A stretch of DNA of 8,843 bases from an uncultured Flammeovirgaceae bacterium. GTDB lineage: Bacteria > Bacteroidota > Bacteroidia > Cytophagales > Cyclobacteriaceae. The notes below the pieces were generated by a model that had not been told where the DNA came from, did not search any database, and worked only from the letters and a program-made list of their open reading frames with translations. Position numbers and translations under genes: made by a program. Each line of letters begins with the position of its first letter. Position 1 is the first letter of the stretch. Positions 1 through 7,251 of the stretch are shown piece by piece. The stretch is from contig CAMPJM010000143.1 in NCBI GenBank assembly GCA_946886805.1, forward strand, positions 1-8,843. Reading direction: 5' to 3'.

Positions 1-233
1 CCGCTGTATTCGCAAGATAATTAATCATTTCAGATAAAATCTTAACACAATCTGACTACAAGAAGGTTCGTGAAGATCGTTATGCGTCTTTCGACAGCGG
101 AAAAGGGAAAGAATTTGAGGCAGGAAACTTATCGCTTGAAGATCTTAAAGCATATGCGATCGAAAACGGAGAACCTGCTTTAACCAGTGGAAGACAAGAG
201 TATATGGAAAATATTATCAACAGATACATCTAA
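1..233 (+). CDS. xylA: Xylose isomerase, C-terminal fragment (5' end outside window; in-frame stop at 18-20)
   Basis: This is the last part of xylose isomerase, the cytoplasmic metal-dependent enzyme that converts D-xylose to D-xylulose. Reading the frame that begins at base 3, the peptide contains the family's C-terminal signatures: RYASFDSG, an ENGEP segment, SGRQEY and a terminal NRYI just before the TAA at 231-233. The fragment after the stop is 70 residues. The frame is also homologous upstream of the TAA at 18-20: the residues read FAR-stop-LII, where the family normally has FAR-Gly/Ala-LII. A conserved small residue therefore seems to be replaced by a stop codon without a frameshift. 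Because it lies within 20 bases of the window edge, a sequence error at a contig end is as likely as a real nonsense mutation. Only 22 bases separate it from the xylose transporter, so the two are probably co-transcribed. Identity is confident; whether the gene is intact is not. Confidence 0.85.
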
Positions 234-255
234 TATCAATTCCTAAAAATTCAAT

Positions 256-1710
256 ATGAAAAATTCTATTAATTCAGGCGGTCAAAATATGCCTTTTATT
301 ATTGGCATCACTTTGATTGCCACACTTGGAGGATTGCTTTTTGGATATGACACAGCGGTTATTTCAGGTGCTGAAAAATCTGTTCAGGCATATCTGATAG
401 ACAGCCTAGGACTTAGTTCCTGGGTACACGGAGCAACCATTTCCAGTGCTTTAATAGGCTGTATAATAGGTGCGGCATTTTCAGGAGTTTTAGCATCAGG
501 TTTAGGCAGAAAAAAATCATTAATCTTGGCAGCAACCTTGTTTTTCTTTTCTGCCTTGGGATCGGCCTATCCTGAATTTCTGTTCTTTGAAAGAGGTGAG
601 CCCACTTTGGGCTTGCTATACATGTTCAATTTCTACAGAATAATCGGTGGAATTGGTGTGGGTCTTGCTTCTGCTGTTGTACCTATATTTATAGGTGAAC
701 TTGCACCGGCAAATATTCGGGGGAGGCTGGTTTCATTAAACCAATTTGCTATCATTTTTGGAATGCTTGTCGTGTATTTTGTCAATTGGGACATTGCCAA
801 TGGACAAACCGTGGAATGGATAAATGAAGTAGGCTGGAGAAGAATGTTCCTTTCAGAAGCCTTACCAGCAGGTTTATTCGGAATTTTACTGTTCTTTGTT
901 CCTGAAACTCCACGATATCTTAGTTTAATAAATAAGGATGATGAGGCACTCAAAGTTTTAACCAAAGTAAATGGAGCTGATAAAGCCAAAAGTATTTTGT
1001 TAGAAATAAAAAGTTCTATTGGACATCATTCGGGCAAATTACTTTCTTATGGCAAAACAGTTATAGTCATTGGTGTATTGCTTTCGGTATTTCAACAGTT
1101 TGTAGGTATAAATGTCGCGCTGTATTATGCCCCAAGGATTTTCGAAAGCATGGGTGCTGCTAAGGATGCCTCTATGCTCCAAACAGTGGTAATGGGAATA
1201 GTGAATGTATTGTTTACTGTTTTAGCCATTTTTACCGTAGATAAATGGGGAAGAAAGCCACTCCTGATGGTTGGATCAATTGGTATGGCAGTAGGAATGT
1301 TTGCCCTTTCGGCCTTATCATATTTTTCTGTACTTGGAACAGGAACTTTAATATTCATAATTGTCTACACAGCCTCATTCATGATGTCGTGGGGACCTAT
1401 CTGCTGGGTGTTAATCTCAGAAATTTTCCCAAATAAAATAAGAGGTAAAGCAGTAGCTGTCGCAGTTGTAGCTCAATGGACGGCTAATTATGTTGTTTCA
1501 TCTGTTTCACTGCCAATGATGGAGTTTAATAGTGATATAACTTATGGATTTTTTGGTTTTATGAGTATTATTTCATTCTTCTTCGTGTGGAAGATGATTC
1601 CCGAAACGAAAGGCAAAACCCTGGAAGAGTTGGAGAGCTTGTGGACAAAAGACTCAGATAATACACCTAAATCATCCAACAGCACTAAAATAGAAAATGT
1701 AAATTTTTAA
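256..1710 (+). CDS. xylE: D-xylose/H+ symporter, sugar porter family (MFS)
   Basis: This is a 12-helix inner-membrane transporter of the major facilitator superfamily that brings D-xylose in with protons. Its 484 residues are close to the 491 of E. coli XylE, and it resembles XylE throughout. Sugar porter signatures are in order: FGYDTAVISG (29-38), GRKKS (84-88), RIIGGIGVGLAS (128-139), PETPRYL (216-222), QQFVGIN (280-286), DKWGRKP (329-335), PETKGKTLEELE (449-460). Residues corresponding to known XylE sugar- and proton-site residues are kept: D32 (D27), R128 (R133), Q163 (Q168), E201 (E206), Q280/Q281 (Q288/Q289), N286 (N294), Y290 (Y298), W384 (W392), E389 (E397), Q407 (Q415). The ATG at 256 gives an N-terminus like that of XylE, and no Shine-Dalgarno precedes it. 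The neighbouring xylA supports xylose as substrate; a related sugar cannot be strictly excluded. The gene ends before a strong terminator. Confidence 0.93.
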   Translation: MKNSINSGGQNMPFIIGITLIATLGGLLFGYDTAVISGAEKSVQAYLIDSLGLSSWVHGATISSALIGCIIGAAFSGVLASGLGRKKSLILAATLFFFSALGSAYPEFLFFERGEPTLGLLYMFNFYRIIGGIGVGLASAVVPIFIGELAPANIRGRLVSLNQFAIIFGMLVVYFVNWDIANGQTVEWINEVGWRRMFLSEALPAGLFGILLFFVPETPRYLSLINKDDEALKVLTKVNGADKAKSILLEIKSSIGHHSGKLLSYGKTVIVIGVLLSVFQQFVGINVALYYAPRIFESMGAAKDASMLQTVVMGIVNVLFTVLAIFTVDKWGRKPLLMVGSIGMAVGMFALSALSYFSVLGTGTLIFIIVYTASFMMSWGPICWVLISEIFPNKIRGKAVAVAVVAQWTANYVVSSVSLPMMEFNSDITYGFFGFMSIISFFFVWKMIPETKGKTLEELESLWTKDSDNTPKSSNSTKIENVNF

Positions 1711-1757
1711 AATCGATCATTTCTCCAAAAGAAGACATTTGGATTTAGTTTAATAAT

Positions 1758-1793
1758 AAAAAAGCCGCTAAAAATTTCAGCGGCCTTTTTTTT
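1758..1793. terminator. Bidirectional intrinsic terminator between convergent xylE and glmS
   Basis: A perfect 6-bp GC-rich stem, GCCGCT (1764-1769) with AGCGGC (1779-1784), encloses a 9-base AT-rich loop. It is flanked by six A's on the left (1758-1763) and eight T's on the right (1786-1793), so it ends in a U-tract in either direction. It lies 48 bases after the xylE stop and 23 bases beyond the glmS stop, and is expected to end both transcripts. Nothing else is visible in this 105-base intergenic gap. Confidence 0.9.
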
Positions 1794-1815
1794 ATAAAAT
1801 TGAATATTTGTAACT

Positions 1816-3657
1816 CTATTCGACAGTAACGGACTTAGCTAAATTCCTTGGTTGATCCACATTACAACCTCTTAGTACTGCAATATGATAAGACAGCAGC
1901 TGCAGGGGTACTACTGAAACCAAAGGCATAAATGCAGCATTTGTTGCAGGTACTTCTATAACAAATTCAGCCATTTTAGGGATTAGTACGTCTCCCTCGG
2001 TAACAATAGCAATAACTTTTCCCTTTCTTGCCCTTACTTCCTGAATATTGGATACTATTTTATCGTAAGAGTCATCTCTGGTAGCAATTACCACCACAGG
2101 CATTTCTTCATCTATTAATGCAATCGGACCGTGCTTCATTTCTGCGGCAGGATATCCTTCCGCATGTATGTAGGAAATTTCTTTTAATTTTAACGCGCCT
2201 TCCAAGGCGACAGGAAAATTAAAGCCTCTTCCAAGATATAAAAAGTTTCTTGCGTCTTTAAATAATTGGGCAATGAATTCTATTTTATCATTCAGTAATA
2301 AAGCCTTTTCAACTTTTGCCGGAATGTTTTCTAATTCCACCAGTAGCTCTCTAAACTTTCTTTCGGTAATTGTGCCTCTTTTTTTGGCAACCTGAATGGC
2401 CATCATAGATAAAACAATTAACTGAGCAGTAAAAGCTTTTGTGCTTGCCACTCCAATTTCCGGGCCTGCATGGGTATAGGCACCTTCATGAGAAGCCCTG
2501 GCGATAGAGGATCCGACAACATTACATACACCGAAAATTATTGCACCTTTAGATTTTGCCAATTCAATAGCCGCCAATGTATCTGCGGTTTCTCCCGATT
2601 GAGAAATGGCAATAACTACATCACCTTCCTTTATAATGGGATTTCTGTATCGAAATTCTGAGGCATACTCAACCTCAACCGGGATTCTGCAATACTCTTC
2701 AAATATATATTCTGCCACTAAGCCAGAATGCCATGAAGTGCCACAACCTAGTATAATTATTCTTTCTGCGTTATTCAGTTTATCGGCAAATTCACGAATA
2801 CCCCCCAACAAAAGGTGACCTTTGGAAGAATTTAGCCTGCCCCGCATACAATCGCTAATAGACCTGGGTTGCTCGTAAATTTCCTTTAACATAAAATGAT
2901 CGTAGCCACCCTTTTCTATTGCTTCCAGCTCCACATCTAAAGTCTGAATATAAGGACTCGTTGGAATATCCTGCGTGTTCTTAATTTTCAAACTATCAGT
3001 AGTGATATGGGCAATTTCGAAATCATTTAAATAAACAACCTCATTGGTATATTCAATAATAGGCGTCGCATCAGATGCCAAAAAATACTCCCCTTTTCCA
3101 ATTCCTATAACTAAGGGGCTTCCTTTTCGGGCCGCTATCAAAGAATTGGGATCATCTTTCGACATTATAACTATGGCATAGGCACCTATTACCTTGCTCA
3201 AAGCCAACCTGACAGCCTCCAATAAATCACATTGTTGGTGTTGCTGGATATCTTCAATGAAGTGTATAAAAACTTCCGAATCAGTTTCGCTTAAAAATAC
3301 ATGCCCCTTATTTATTAAATCCTGCTTGATGGCATTATAGTTCTCGATAATTCCATTGTGGATAAGAGCAAGGTTTCCACTTGCCGAATAGTGAGGATGC
3401 GCATTCACGTCATTAGGTTCTCCATGGGTTGCCCAGCGGGTGTGTCCCATTCCTATTGTACTGTTTATCCCATCACCATTTTCCTTCAAAAAATCTTCCA
3501 GATCGGAAACTTTACCTTTTTTCTTGTACACGTTAAGGTCATCGTCGATCAAAGCTATTCCCGCACTGTCATAGCCTCTATATTCAAGTCGTTTTAAACC
3601 TTTAATAACAATTGGATAGGCTTGTTTAGAGCCAATATATCCTATAATCCCACACAT
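1816..3657 (-). CDS. glmS: Glutamine--fructose-6-phosphate aminotransferase (isomerizing)
   Basis: GlmS makes glucosamine-6-phosphate from fructose-6-phosphate and glutamine in the cytoplasm, the entry step to UDP-GlcNAc, peptidoglycan and lipid A. It has 613 residues (E. coli about 609). The N-terminal Ntn-type glutaminase domain (about 1-240) starts with the nucleophile Cys2 exposed by Met removal, and shows YRGYDSAG (26-33), HTRWATHG (72-79), HNGI (100-103) and ETDSE (124-128). Two SIS domains follow: the first has GCGTSWHSG (304-312), SQSGETADT (352-360) and STKAFTAQ (405-412); the second has LKEISYIHAEG (491-501) and KHGP (508-511). E493, H509 and K608 match E. coli E488, H504 and K603. 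The C-terminus LAKSVTVE is the canonical end. It lies 38 bases after the DUF4270 gene and is probably the last gene of that operon. The short gap leaves no room for a glmS ribozyme. Confidence 0.97.
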   Translation of the reverse strand: MCGIIGYIGSKQAYPIVIKGLKRLEYRGYDSAGIALIDDDLNVYKKKGKVSDLEDFLKENGDGINSTIGMGHTRWATHGEPNDVNAHPHYSASGNLALIHNGIIENYNAIKQDLINKGHVFLSETDSEVFIHFIEDIQQHQQCDLLEAVRLALSKVIGAYAIVIMSKDDPNSLIAARKGSPLVIGIGKGEYFLASDATPIIEYTNEVVYLNDFEIAHITTDSLKIKNTQDIPTSPYIQTLDVELEAIEKGGYDHFMLKEIYEQPRSISDCMRGRLNSSKGHLLLGGIREFADKLNNAERIIILGCGTSWHSGLVAEYIFEEYCRIPVEVEYASEFRYRNPIIKEGDVVIAISQSGETADTLAAIELAKSKGAIIFGVCNVVGSSIARASHEGAYTHAGPEIGVASTKAFTAQLIVLSMMAIQVAKKRGTITERKFRELLVELENIPAKVEKALLLNDKIEFIAQLFKDARNFLYLGRGFNFPVALEGALKLKEISYIHAEGYPAAEMKHGPIALIDEEMPVVVIATRDDSYDKIVSNIQEVRARKGKVIAIVTEGDVLIPKMAEFVIEVPATNAAFMPLVSVVPLQLLSYHIAVLRGCNVDQPRNLAKSVTVE

Positions 3658-3695
3658 ATGTTTAAATTCTTACGGTATGAAAAGTTCTAAAAAAA

Positions 3696-4988
3696 TTACT
3701 TTTTTAATTTTGTGTAATAAATTCTCAATTTGATATCTGAATCACTTACATTAAAATTATCAATAAGCGCACTGGACGAATAAATTAAGGCTTGGTCAAA
3801 ATCAATACGGCCGTCCATATATTGAGAAAAATAAAAATGCGCATCAGCCAAATAATCATCATTGACTTCATCATAGGTAAAAGCCAATGGAGCATTTGAT
3901 ACGTTGTTTATAGCACCTTTTACTAAATTTGAGTCATCTGTCAAATTCAACCTGAAATTTGTTGGGGGTTTTAACCCAAGAGAAGTTGTTTCTACACCGC
4001 CTAAAACTATATCGGCTTTGTTAATAACAAATGAACCTGCTGTATCAACAAAACTATTAAAGGCGCTAAAATCCAGTTTTGGTACAAGTCCTGTTAAATA
4101 CTGTCCATATATTTCACCATTTGAAGTAAATTCCTGGTAAGATTCTACGGTAGGCAAAGCTCCCGTGGACCGGTCAGTACTGATATGACTAAAGTTAGGA
4201 ACGATATTAAAAGTAGATCCGTTACTTTGCACACCTACATAGGTCGATAAGTTTAATTGTACTGTATCTTCGCTTGTATGATAGTGTAATGTTAATTTAG
4301 AATCAGAATCATTGATATTAAAAGCAACAATTGCATCATTTTCCGGACTACCTTTTATCGCCAGGCCACGAAATATATTTTTATAAAATTCAATTGTATC
4401 TTCCTCTACATCAGGCTTGTTTTTGAAATAGGCAAACAATTCAGCACCTATCGTATTGTCCAAGGTAAATGTAAATAGGTCCTGACGACCCAATTTCATT
4501 GAATCTTCGGTGGTACGGTATAAAAAAGAGCCCTGGCCTATTGGTGCATCTTCAAAACTGATATAGTTTGTCTTATAGTAGTTGTTAAGTGTAATGCTTG
4601 TATCAGGTTTTATCCTATGGACAGTGTAGTTCTGTATCCTGTTAGTGTCGACGCCATAAAAATAACTTGGGTCAAAAGATAAAGTAATAGAGTCGTAAAC
4701 TGCCTCAGCTTTTATGGTAGATGAACTCCAGCTCACTTGTGTGTAAGCAATTGCTTCTGTCAATCCCAAAGAAGCGTCTGAGTAAAAACCCGAAAATATC
4801 TCACTTCCGGAACCTGTGTTGACCGAGTCAATATACACCATGCTCGCCTCTACGGGTAACTCCACATAATAAACCCCGATCTTATCGTCGGGGTTTATTG
4901 AAATTCCAATTTCACTGGGATCTTCACAAGACAGCAATATAAAGGCCAATGCAGCTATTAGCCCAACTTTTTTATCCAACAAGTTCAT
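3696..4988 (-). CDS. DUF4270 family lipoprotein
   Basis: This is a 430-residue secreted protein of unknown function. I recognise the overall pattern of DUF4270, a Bacteroidota family: a short lipoprotein leader, then a long beta-rich region with DSITLSF (about 101-107), FRGLAIKG and a terminal KLRIYYT-like strand. The N-terminus has lysines K6-K7, a hydrophobic core (8-19) and a lipobox LLSC with Cys21 as the predicted lipidation site. Acidic residues follow directly (E22, D23, E26), which resembles the charged signal that sends Bacteroidota lipoproteins to the cell surface, though this is inference. Its ATG lies inside the upstream GT5-like gene, giving a 17-base overlap, and no Shine-Dalgarno is seen. 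glmS follows after 38 bases. The company of glmS suggests, but does not prove, an envelope role. Family assignment is fairly sure; molecular function is unknown. Confidence 0.82.
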   Translation of the reverse strand: MNLLDKKVGLIAALAFILLSCEDPSEIGISINPDDKIGVYYVELPVEASMVYIDSVNTGSGSEIFSGFYSDASLGLTEAIAYTQVSWSSSTIKAEAVYDSITLSFDPSYFYGVDTNRIQNYTVHRIKPDTSITLNNYYKTNYISFEDAPIGQGSFLYRTTEDSMKLGRQDLFTFTLDNTIGAELFAYFKNKPDVEEDTIEFYKNIFRGLAIKGSPENDAIVAFNINDSDSKLTLHYHTSEDTVQLNLSTYVGVQSNGSTFNIVPNFSHISTDRSTGALPTVESYQEFTSNGEIYGQYLTGLVPKLDFSAFNSFVDTAGSFVINKADIVLGGVETTSLGLKPPTNFRLNLTDDSNLVKGAINNVSNAPLAFTYDEVNDDYLADAHFYFSQYMDGRIDFDQALIYSSSALIDNFNVSDSDIKLRIYYTKLKK

Positions 4989-5784
4989 TATATAAATTAT
5001 AATAAGAATCTAAAAAATTATCACCTTTTTCTATTGTATCAACCTTTTTATCTTTAGAGATATGCTCTAACAAGGCGTGAAGGGATTTACCATATTCGTC
5101 TTCCGATTTTATAACTGCATCAGCATATTCTGCGCCAACTTTAATAAAACCTTCAAAGTCTCCGGATTTTAAATGATTGAGCATGCTGTCTTCAATGTCT
5201 ATCATTTTCACTTTCTCAATAAGATCATTCTTGAACTTATGTGCAAAAGGATTATCATACACCGTAAAAACTGTTTTTGTATCCTTAAACATCGGATCGT
5301 TTTTGTATGTGGTCTTCAGGTACATCGGAATCAAACTTGTCATCCAATCATTACAATGCACTATATCTGGAGCCCAGCCCAACTTTTTCACAGTTTCAAT
5401 TACACCTTTGCAAAAGAAAATTGCCCTCTCATCATTGTCTTCATAAAATTTATTTTCTTTATCAAAGAATACAGACTTGCGATGAAAATAATCTTCATTA
5501 TCTATAAAATAAACTTGTAGTTTAGCATTGGGAATAGACGCCACTTTTATAACAAGAGGTTTTTCTTCCTCGCCAACTGCAATATTTATTCCTGATAATC
5601 TTACTACTTCATGTAAACGGTTTTTCCTTTCATTTATTAGCCCAAACCTTGGTACTAATATCCGGATTTCCATGCCTCTCTCCTGCATTGCCTGGGGCAA
5701 TTTTCTAACAAAGTCGGCTACCTTGGAAGTCTGTAGAAAAGGATTGATTTCACTTGCTACATAAAGTATTCGAAGTTTTGACAT
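4972..5784 (-). CDS. Glycogen/starch synthase N-terminal-domain-only protein (GT5-like, probably not a glycogen synthase)
   Basis: The 270 residues match only the N-terminal Rossmann half of GT5 glycogen synthases (E. coli GlgA is 477). Recognisable are the opening beta-strand ILYVASEINPF (6-16), VADFVRKLP (22-30), ILVPRFG (42-48), a PDIVHCNDW segment (139-147, versus HxHDW in GlgA), VFTVYDNPF (172-180) and KVGAEYADAVIKSEDEYG (215-232). Two things argue against glycogen synthesis. The substrate motif KTGGL is replaced by QTSKV (18-22), and the C-terminal GT-B domain that carries the nucleotide-sugar site and key catalytic residues is absent. The following DNA encodes a different protein, so this is not a frameshifted fragment. 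From memory, similar short proteins sit beside panC in other Bacteroidota, so this looks like a conserved family. It starts an operon with DUF4270 and glmS. It may be a pseudoenzyme or regulator; many automatic annotations would call it glycogen synthase. Confidence 0.85.
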   Translation of the reverse strand: MSKLRILYVASEINPFLQTSKVADFVRKLPQAMQERGMEIRILVPRFGLINERKNRLHEVVRLSGINIAVGEEEKPLVIKVASIPNAKLQVYFIDNEDYFHRKSVFFDKENKFYEDNDERAIFFCKGVIETVKKLGWAPDIVHCNDWMTSLIPMYLKTTYKNDPMFKDTKTVFTVYDNPFAHKFKNDLIEKVKMIDIEDSMLNHLKSGDFEGFIKVGAEYADAVIKSEDEYGKSLHALLEHISKDKKVDTIEKGDNFLDSYYNLYNELVG

Positions 5785-5789
5785 ATTTA

Positions 5790-5862
5790 TTGAAATTTAA
5801 TTGAAATTCAGTTAAGACACTCTACGGGACTACAAATTTACAAATTTTTTCTCTAATTTCAA
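5790..5862. repeat. Three copies of TTGAAATT in the divergent intergenic region
   Basis: TTGAAATT occurs at 5790-5797 and 5801-5808 as direct repeats with an 11-base period (about one helical turn). It also occurs inverted at 5855-5862, where it overlaps the predicted -33 element of the minus-strand promoter. The two direct copies lie in the leader of the GT5-like gene. They could be an operator, but an AT-rich word can recur by chance, so a binding role is only a suggestion. Confidence 0.3.
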
Positions 5863-5863
5863 G
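5833..5863 (-). promoter_or_regulatory. Predicted Bacteroidota-type promoter for the GT5-like/DUF4270/glmS operon
   Basis: On the minus strand the -7 element TAAATTTG (5840 down to 5833) fits TAnnTTTG exactly. A -33 element CTTG (5863 to 5860; consensus TTTG) lies 19 bases upstream of it. Transcription would begin near 5826 and leave a leader of about 42 bases before the ATG at 5784. The match rests on pattern alone in AT-rich DNA. Confidence 0.5.
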
Positions 5864-5918
5864 ATTATTGTTTTTGAAAAACGTAGTTTTAGCCCAAAAT
5901 ATTATATCAGATAGGTAT

Positions 5919-6767
5919 ATGGAGGTTTTTACAGAGGTCGCCCCTTTACAGGACTATCTTCAAACTAAAGGACATTACAAAAAGGACATAGGATTAGTTC
6001 CAACCATGGGAGCCTTGCATGAGGGCCATATTTCATTAATCAAGCAGTCGATGAATGAAAACAAACTCACTGTTTGCTCAATCTATGTAAACCCAACGCA
6101 ATTTAACCGACAGAGCGACTTGGAAAACTACCCGAGGAAACTCAATGACGACATAGCCTTTTTAGAAAAAAATGGCTGCGATATCCTTTTTGCTCCCAGT
6201 GACAAGGGAATGTACCCCAGCCTTCCGCTAGTAAAATTAGGCTTTGGACATTTGGAAAGGATAATGGAGGGCGAATTCAGGGAAGGGCATTTCAATGGAG
6301 TGGGAGTGATAGTGAGCAAACTACTCAACATTATAAATCCCGGGAGGGCTTATTTCGGCCAAAAGGATATTCAACAGTTTTTCATTATAAAGCAACTTGT
6401 GAAAGACCTATCTTTTCAGGTCGAATTAGTGAAAGTACCTACAGTTCGTGAAAATGATGGTTTAGCCATGTCTTCCCGAAATTTAAGATTATCTCCTGAA
6501 CATAGATCAAAAGCCCCTCTTCTCCATCAATCTTTGGTTAGCGCAAGTAAAATGCTGAAAAATGGTACCTCCATTGACACAACAAACAATTACGTTAGGG
6601 AACTATTTTTAAAAGATAATGATTTTCAATTGGAATATTTCGAGGTCGTAAGCAGCGAATCGCTTGAAATATTAGATCAAAAGCCCGAAAAAGGTACAGT
6701 TATTTTGTGTATAGCAGCCTATTTAGGAGAGATCAGATTAATAGATAATATCTTTTTAATTTTATAG
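5919..6767 (+). CDS. panC: Pantothenate synthetase (pantoate--beta-alanine ligase)
   Basis: PanC joins pantoate and beta-alanine with ATP, through a pantoyl-adenylate, to make pantothenate for coenzyme A in the cytoplasm. With the ATG at 5919 it has 282 residues (E. coli 283). The nucleotidyltransferase signature PTMGALHEGH is at 28-37, the same place as in E. coli PanC, followed by YVNPTQF (56-62), FREGHFNGV (120-128), FGQKDIQQ (146-153) and the KMSKS-like loop AMSSRN (183-188). The frame is open back to a TTG at 5868, but those 17 extra residues match nothing in the family and would use up the promoter region, so I prefer the ATG. It diverges from the GT5-like gene, with 134 bases between the starts. 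The plus-strand promoter is unclear; TAGTTTTA (5884-5891) is one mismatch from a -7 element but lacks a well-placed -33. panD follows after 125 bases. Confidence 0.96.
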   Translation: MEVFTEVAPLQDYLQTKGHYKKDIGLVPTMGALHEGHISLIKQSMNENKLTVCSIYVNPTQFNRQSDLENYPRKLNDDIAFLEKNGCDILFAPSDKGMYPSLPLVKLGFGHLERIMEGEFREGHFNGVGVIVSKLLNIINPGRAYFGQKDIQQFFIIKQLVKDLSFQVELVKVPTVRENDGLAMSSRNLRLSPEHRSKAPLLHQSLVSASKMLKNGTSIDTTNNYVRELFLKDNDFQLEYFEVVSSESLEILDQKPEKGTVILCIAAYLGEIRLIDNIFLIL

Positions 6768-6772
6768 TTTTG
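6765..6772 (+). promoter_or_regulatory. Candidate -7 element for a panD promoter
   Basis: TAGTTTTG fits the Bacteroidota -7 consensus TAnnTTTG exactly and overlaps the panC stop codon. No TTTG is seen at the right distance upstream, so support is weak. If real, it would give panD and the genes behind it their own start site, with a leader of about 110 bases. The rest of the 125-base panC-panD gap is AT-rich and shows no clear terminator. Confidence 0.25.
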
Positions 6773-6892
6773 CAAAAGATTCCGTTTTTAGTTTTACCCT
6801 TCTATTTTTTAAAGGGGAAATTAAAATAAATCTGACGTTAAAGTTTTCTTTAGGGGATTTTTCGGAGTAAAATTTTAATTGACTTAATTCCA

Positions 6893-7240
6893 ATGTACAT
6901 AGAAATTTTAAAATCTAAGATACACAGGGCTAAAATAACCCAGGCTGAGCTTCATTATGTTGGTAGTATTACCATAGATGAGGACCTTATGGATGCCGCA
7001 TATCTTTTAGAAAATGAAAAAGTACAAATAGTAAATGTTAATAACGGGGAGCGATTGGAGACCTATGTTATTAAAGGAGAAAGAGGCTCAGGGATGGTTT
7101 GCCTTAATGGCCCTGCTGCCCGTAAAGCTCAGGTAGGTGATATTGTTATTATAATATCCTACGCGTCCATGGAACGTGAAGAAGCAAAAACTTATCAACC
7201 CAAATTAGTTTTTCCTGATAGTCACAATAAGCTAGTATAA
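6893..7240 (+). CDS. panD: Aspartate 1-decarboxylase proenzyme
   Basis: PanD decarboxylates L-aspartate to beta-alanine, the substrate PanC uses. It is made as a proenzyme and cleaves itself at Gly24-Ser25 to form the catalytic pyruvoyl group. The sequence shows this directly: HYVGS (21-25) has the cleavage site, with SKIHRA (8-13, Lys9) before it. Further on are LENE (38-41), a GERLETY segment (52-58, with R54, T57 and Y58 where the family has its active-site Arg, Thr and Tyr), LNGPAA (71-76, Asn72) and VGDIVII (81-87). Length is 115 residues; E. coli PanD has 126, mostly through a longer C-terminal tail. The ATG at 6893 gives the usual N-terminus. The next gene begins 11 bases after its stop, so they are very likely co-transcribed. 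Confidence 0.97.
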   Translation: MYIEILKSKIHRAKITQAELHYVGSITIDEDLMDAAYLLENEKVQIVNVNNGERLETYVIKGERGSGMVCLNGPAARKAQVGDIVIIISYASMEREEAKTYQPKLVFPDSHNKLV

Positions 7241-7251
7241 CACCAACTAAT

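Noticed and set aside
3658..3695. A glmS ribozyme/riboswitch upstream of glmS
   Set aside because: Only 38 AT-rich bases separate glmS from the preceding gene, too few for the ribozyme, which is typical of Firmicutes.
4972..4988. The GT5-like protein being a frameshifted full-length glycogen synthase
   Set aside because: The DNA after its stop encodes a complete DUF4270 lipoprotein with its own signal peptide, and no GT-B C-terminal motifs appear in any frame that I could recognise.
5173..5520. Open frames on the opposite strand inside the GT5-like gene
   Set aside because: They are shadows of a clearly homologous coding frame and resemble no known protein.
5868..5918. N-terminal extension of panC from a TTG at 5868
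   Set aside because: The extra 17 residues have no counterpart in PanC, whereas the ATG at 5919 puts the PTMGALHEGH motif at residues 28-37, as in E. coli.
6768..6777. Palindrome TTTTGCAAAA after the panC stop as a regulator site
   Set aside because: A short AT-rich palindrome such as this is expected by chance, and no second copy was noticed nearby.
6797..6816. Hairpin CCCTT/AAGGG between panC and panD as a terminator or attenuator
   Set aside because: The stem is only 5 bp with a 10-base loop and no T-run follows, so it is not convincing.
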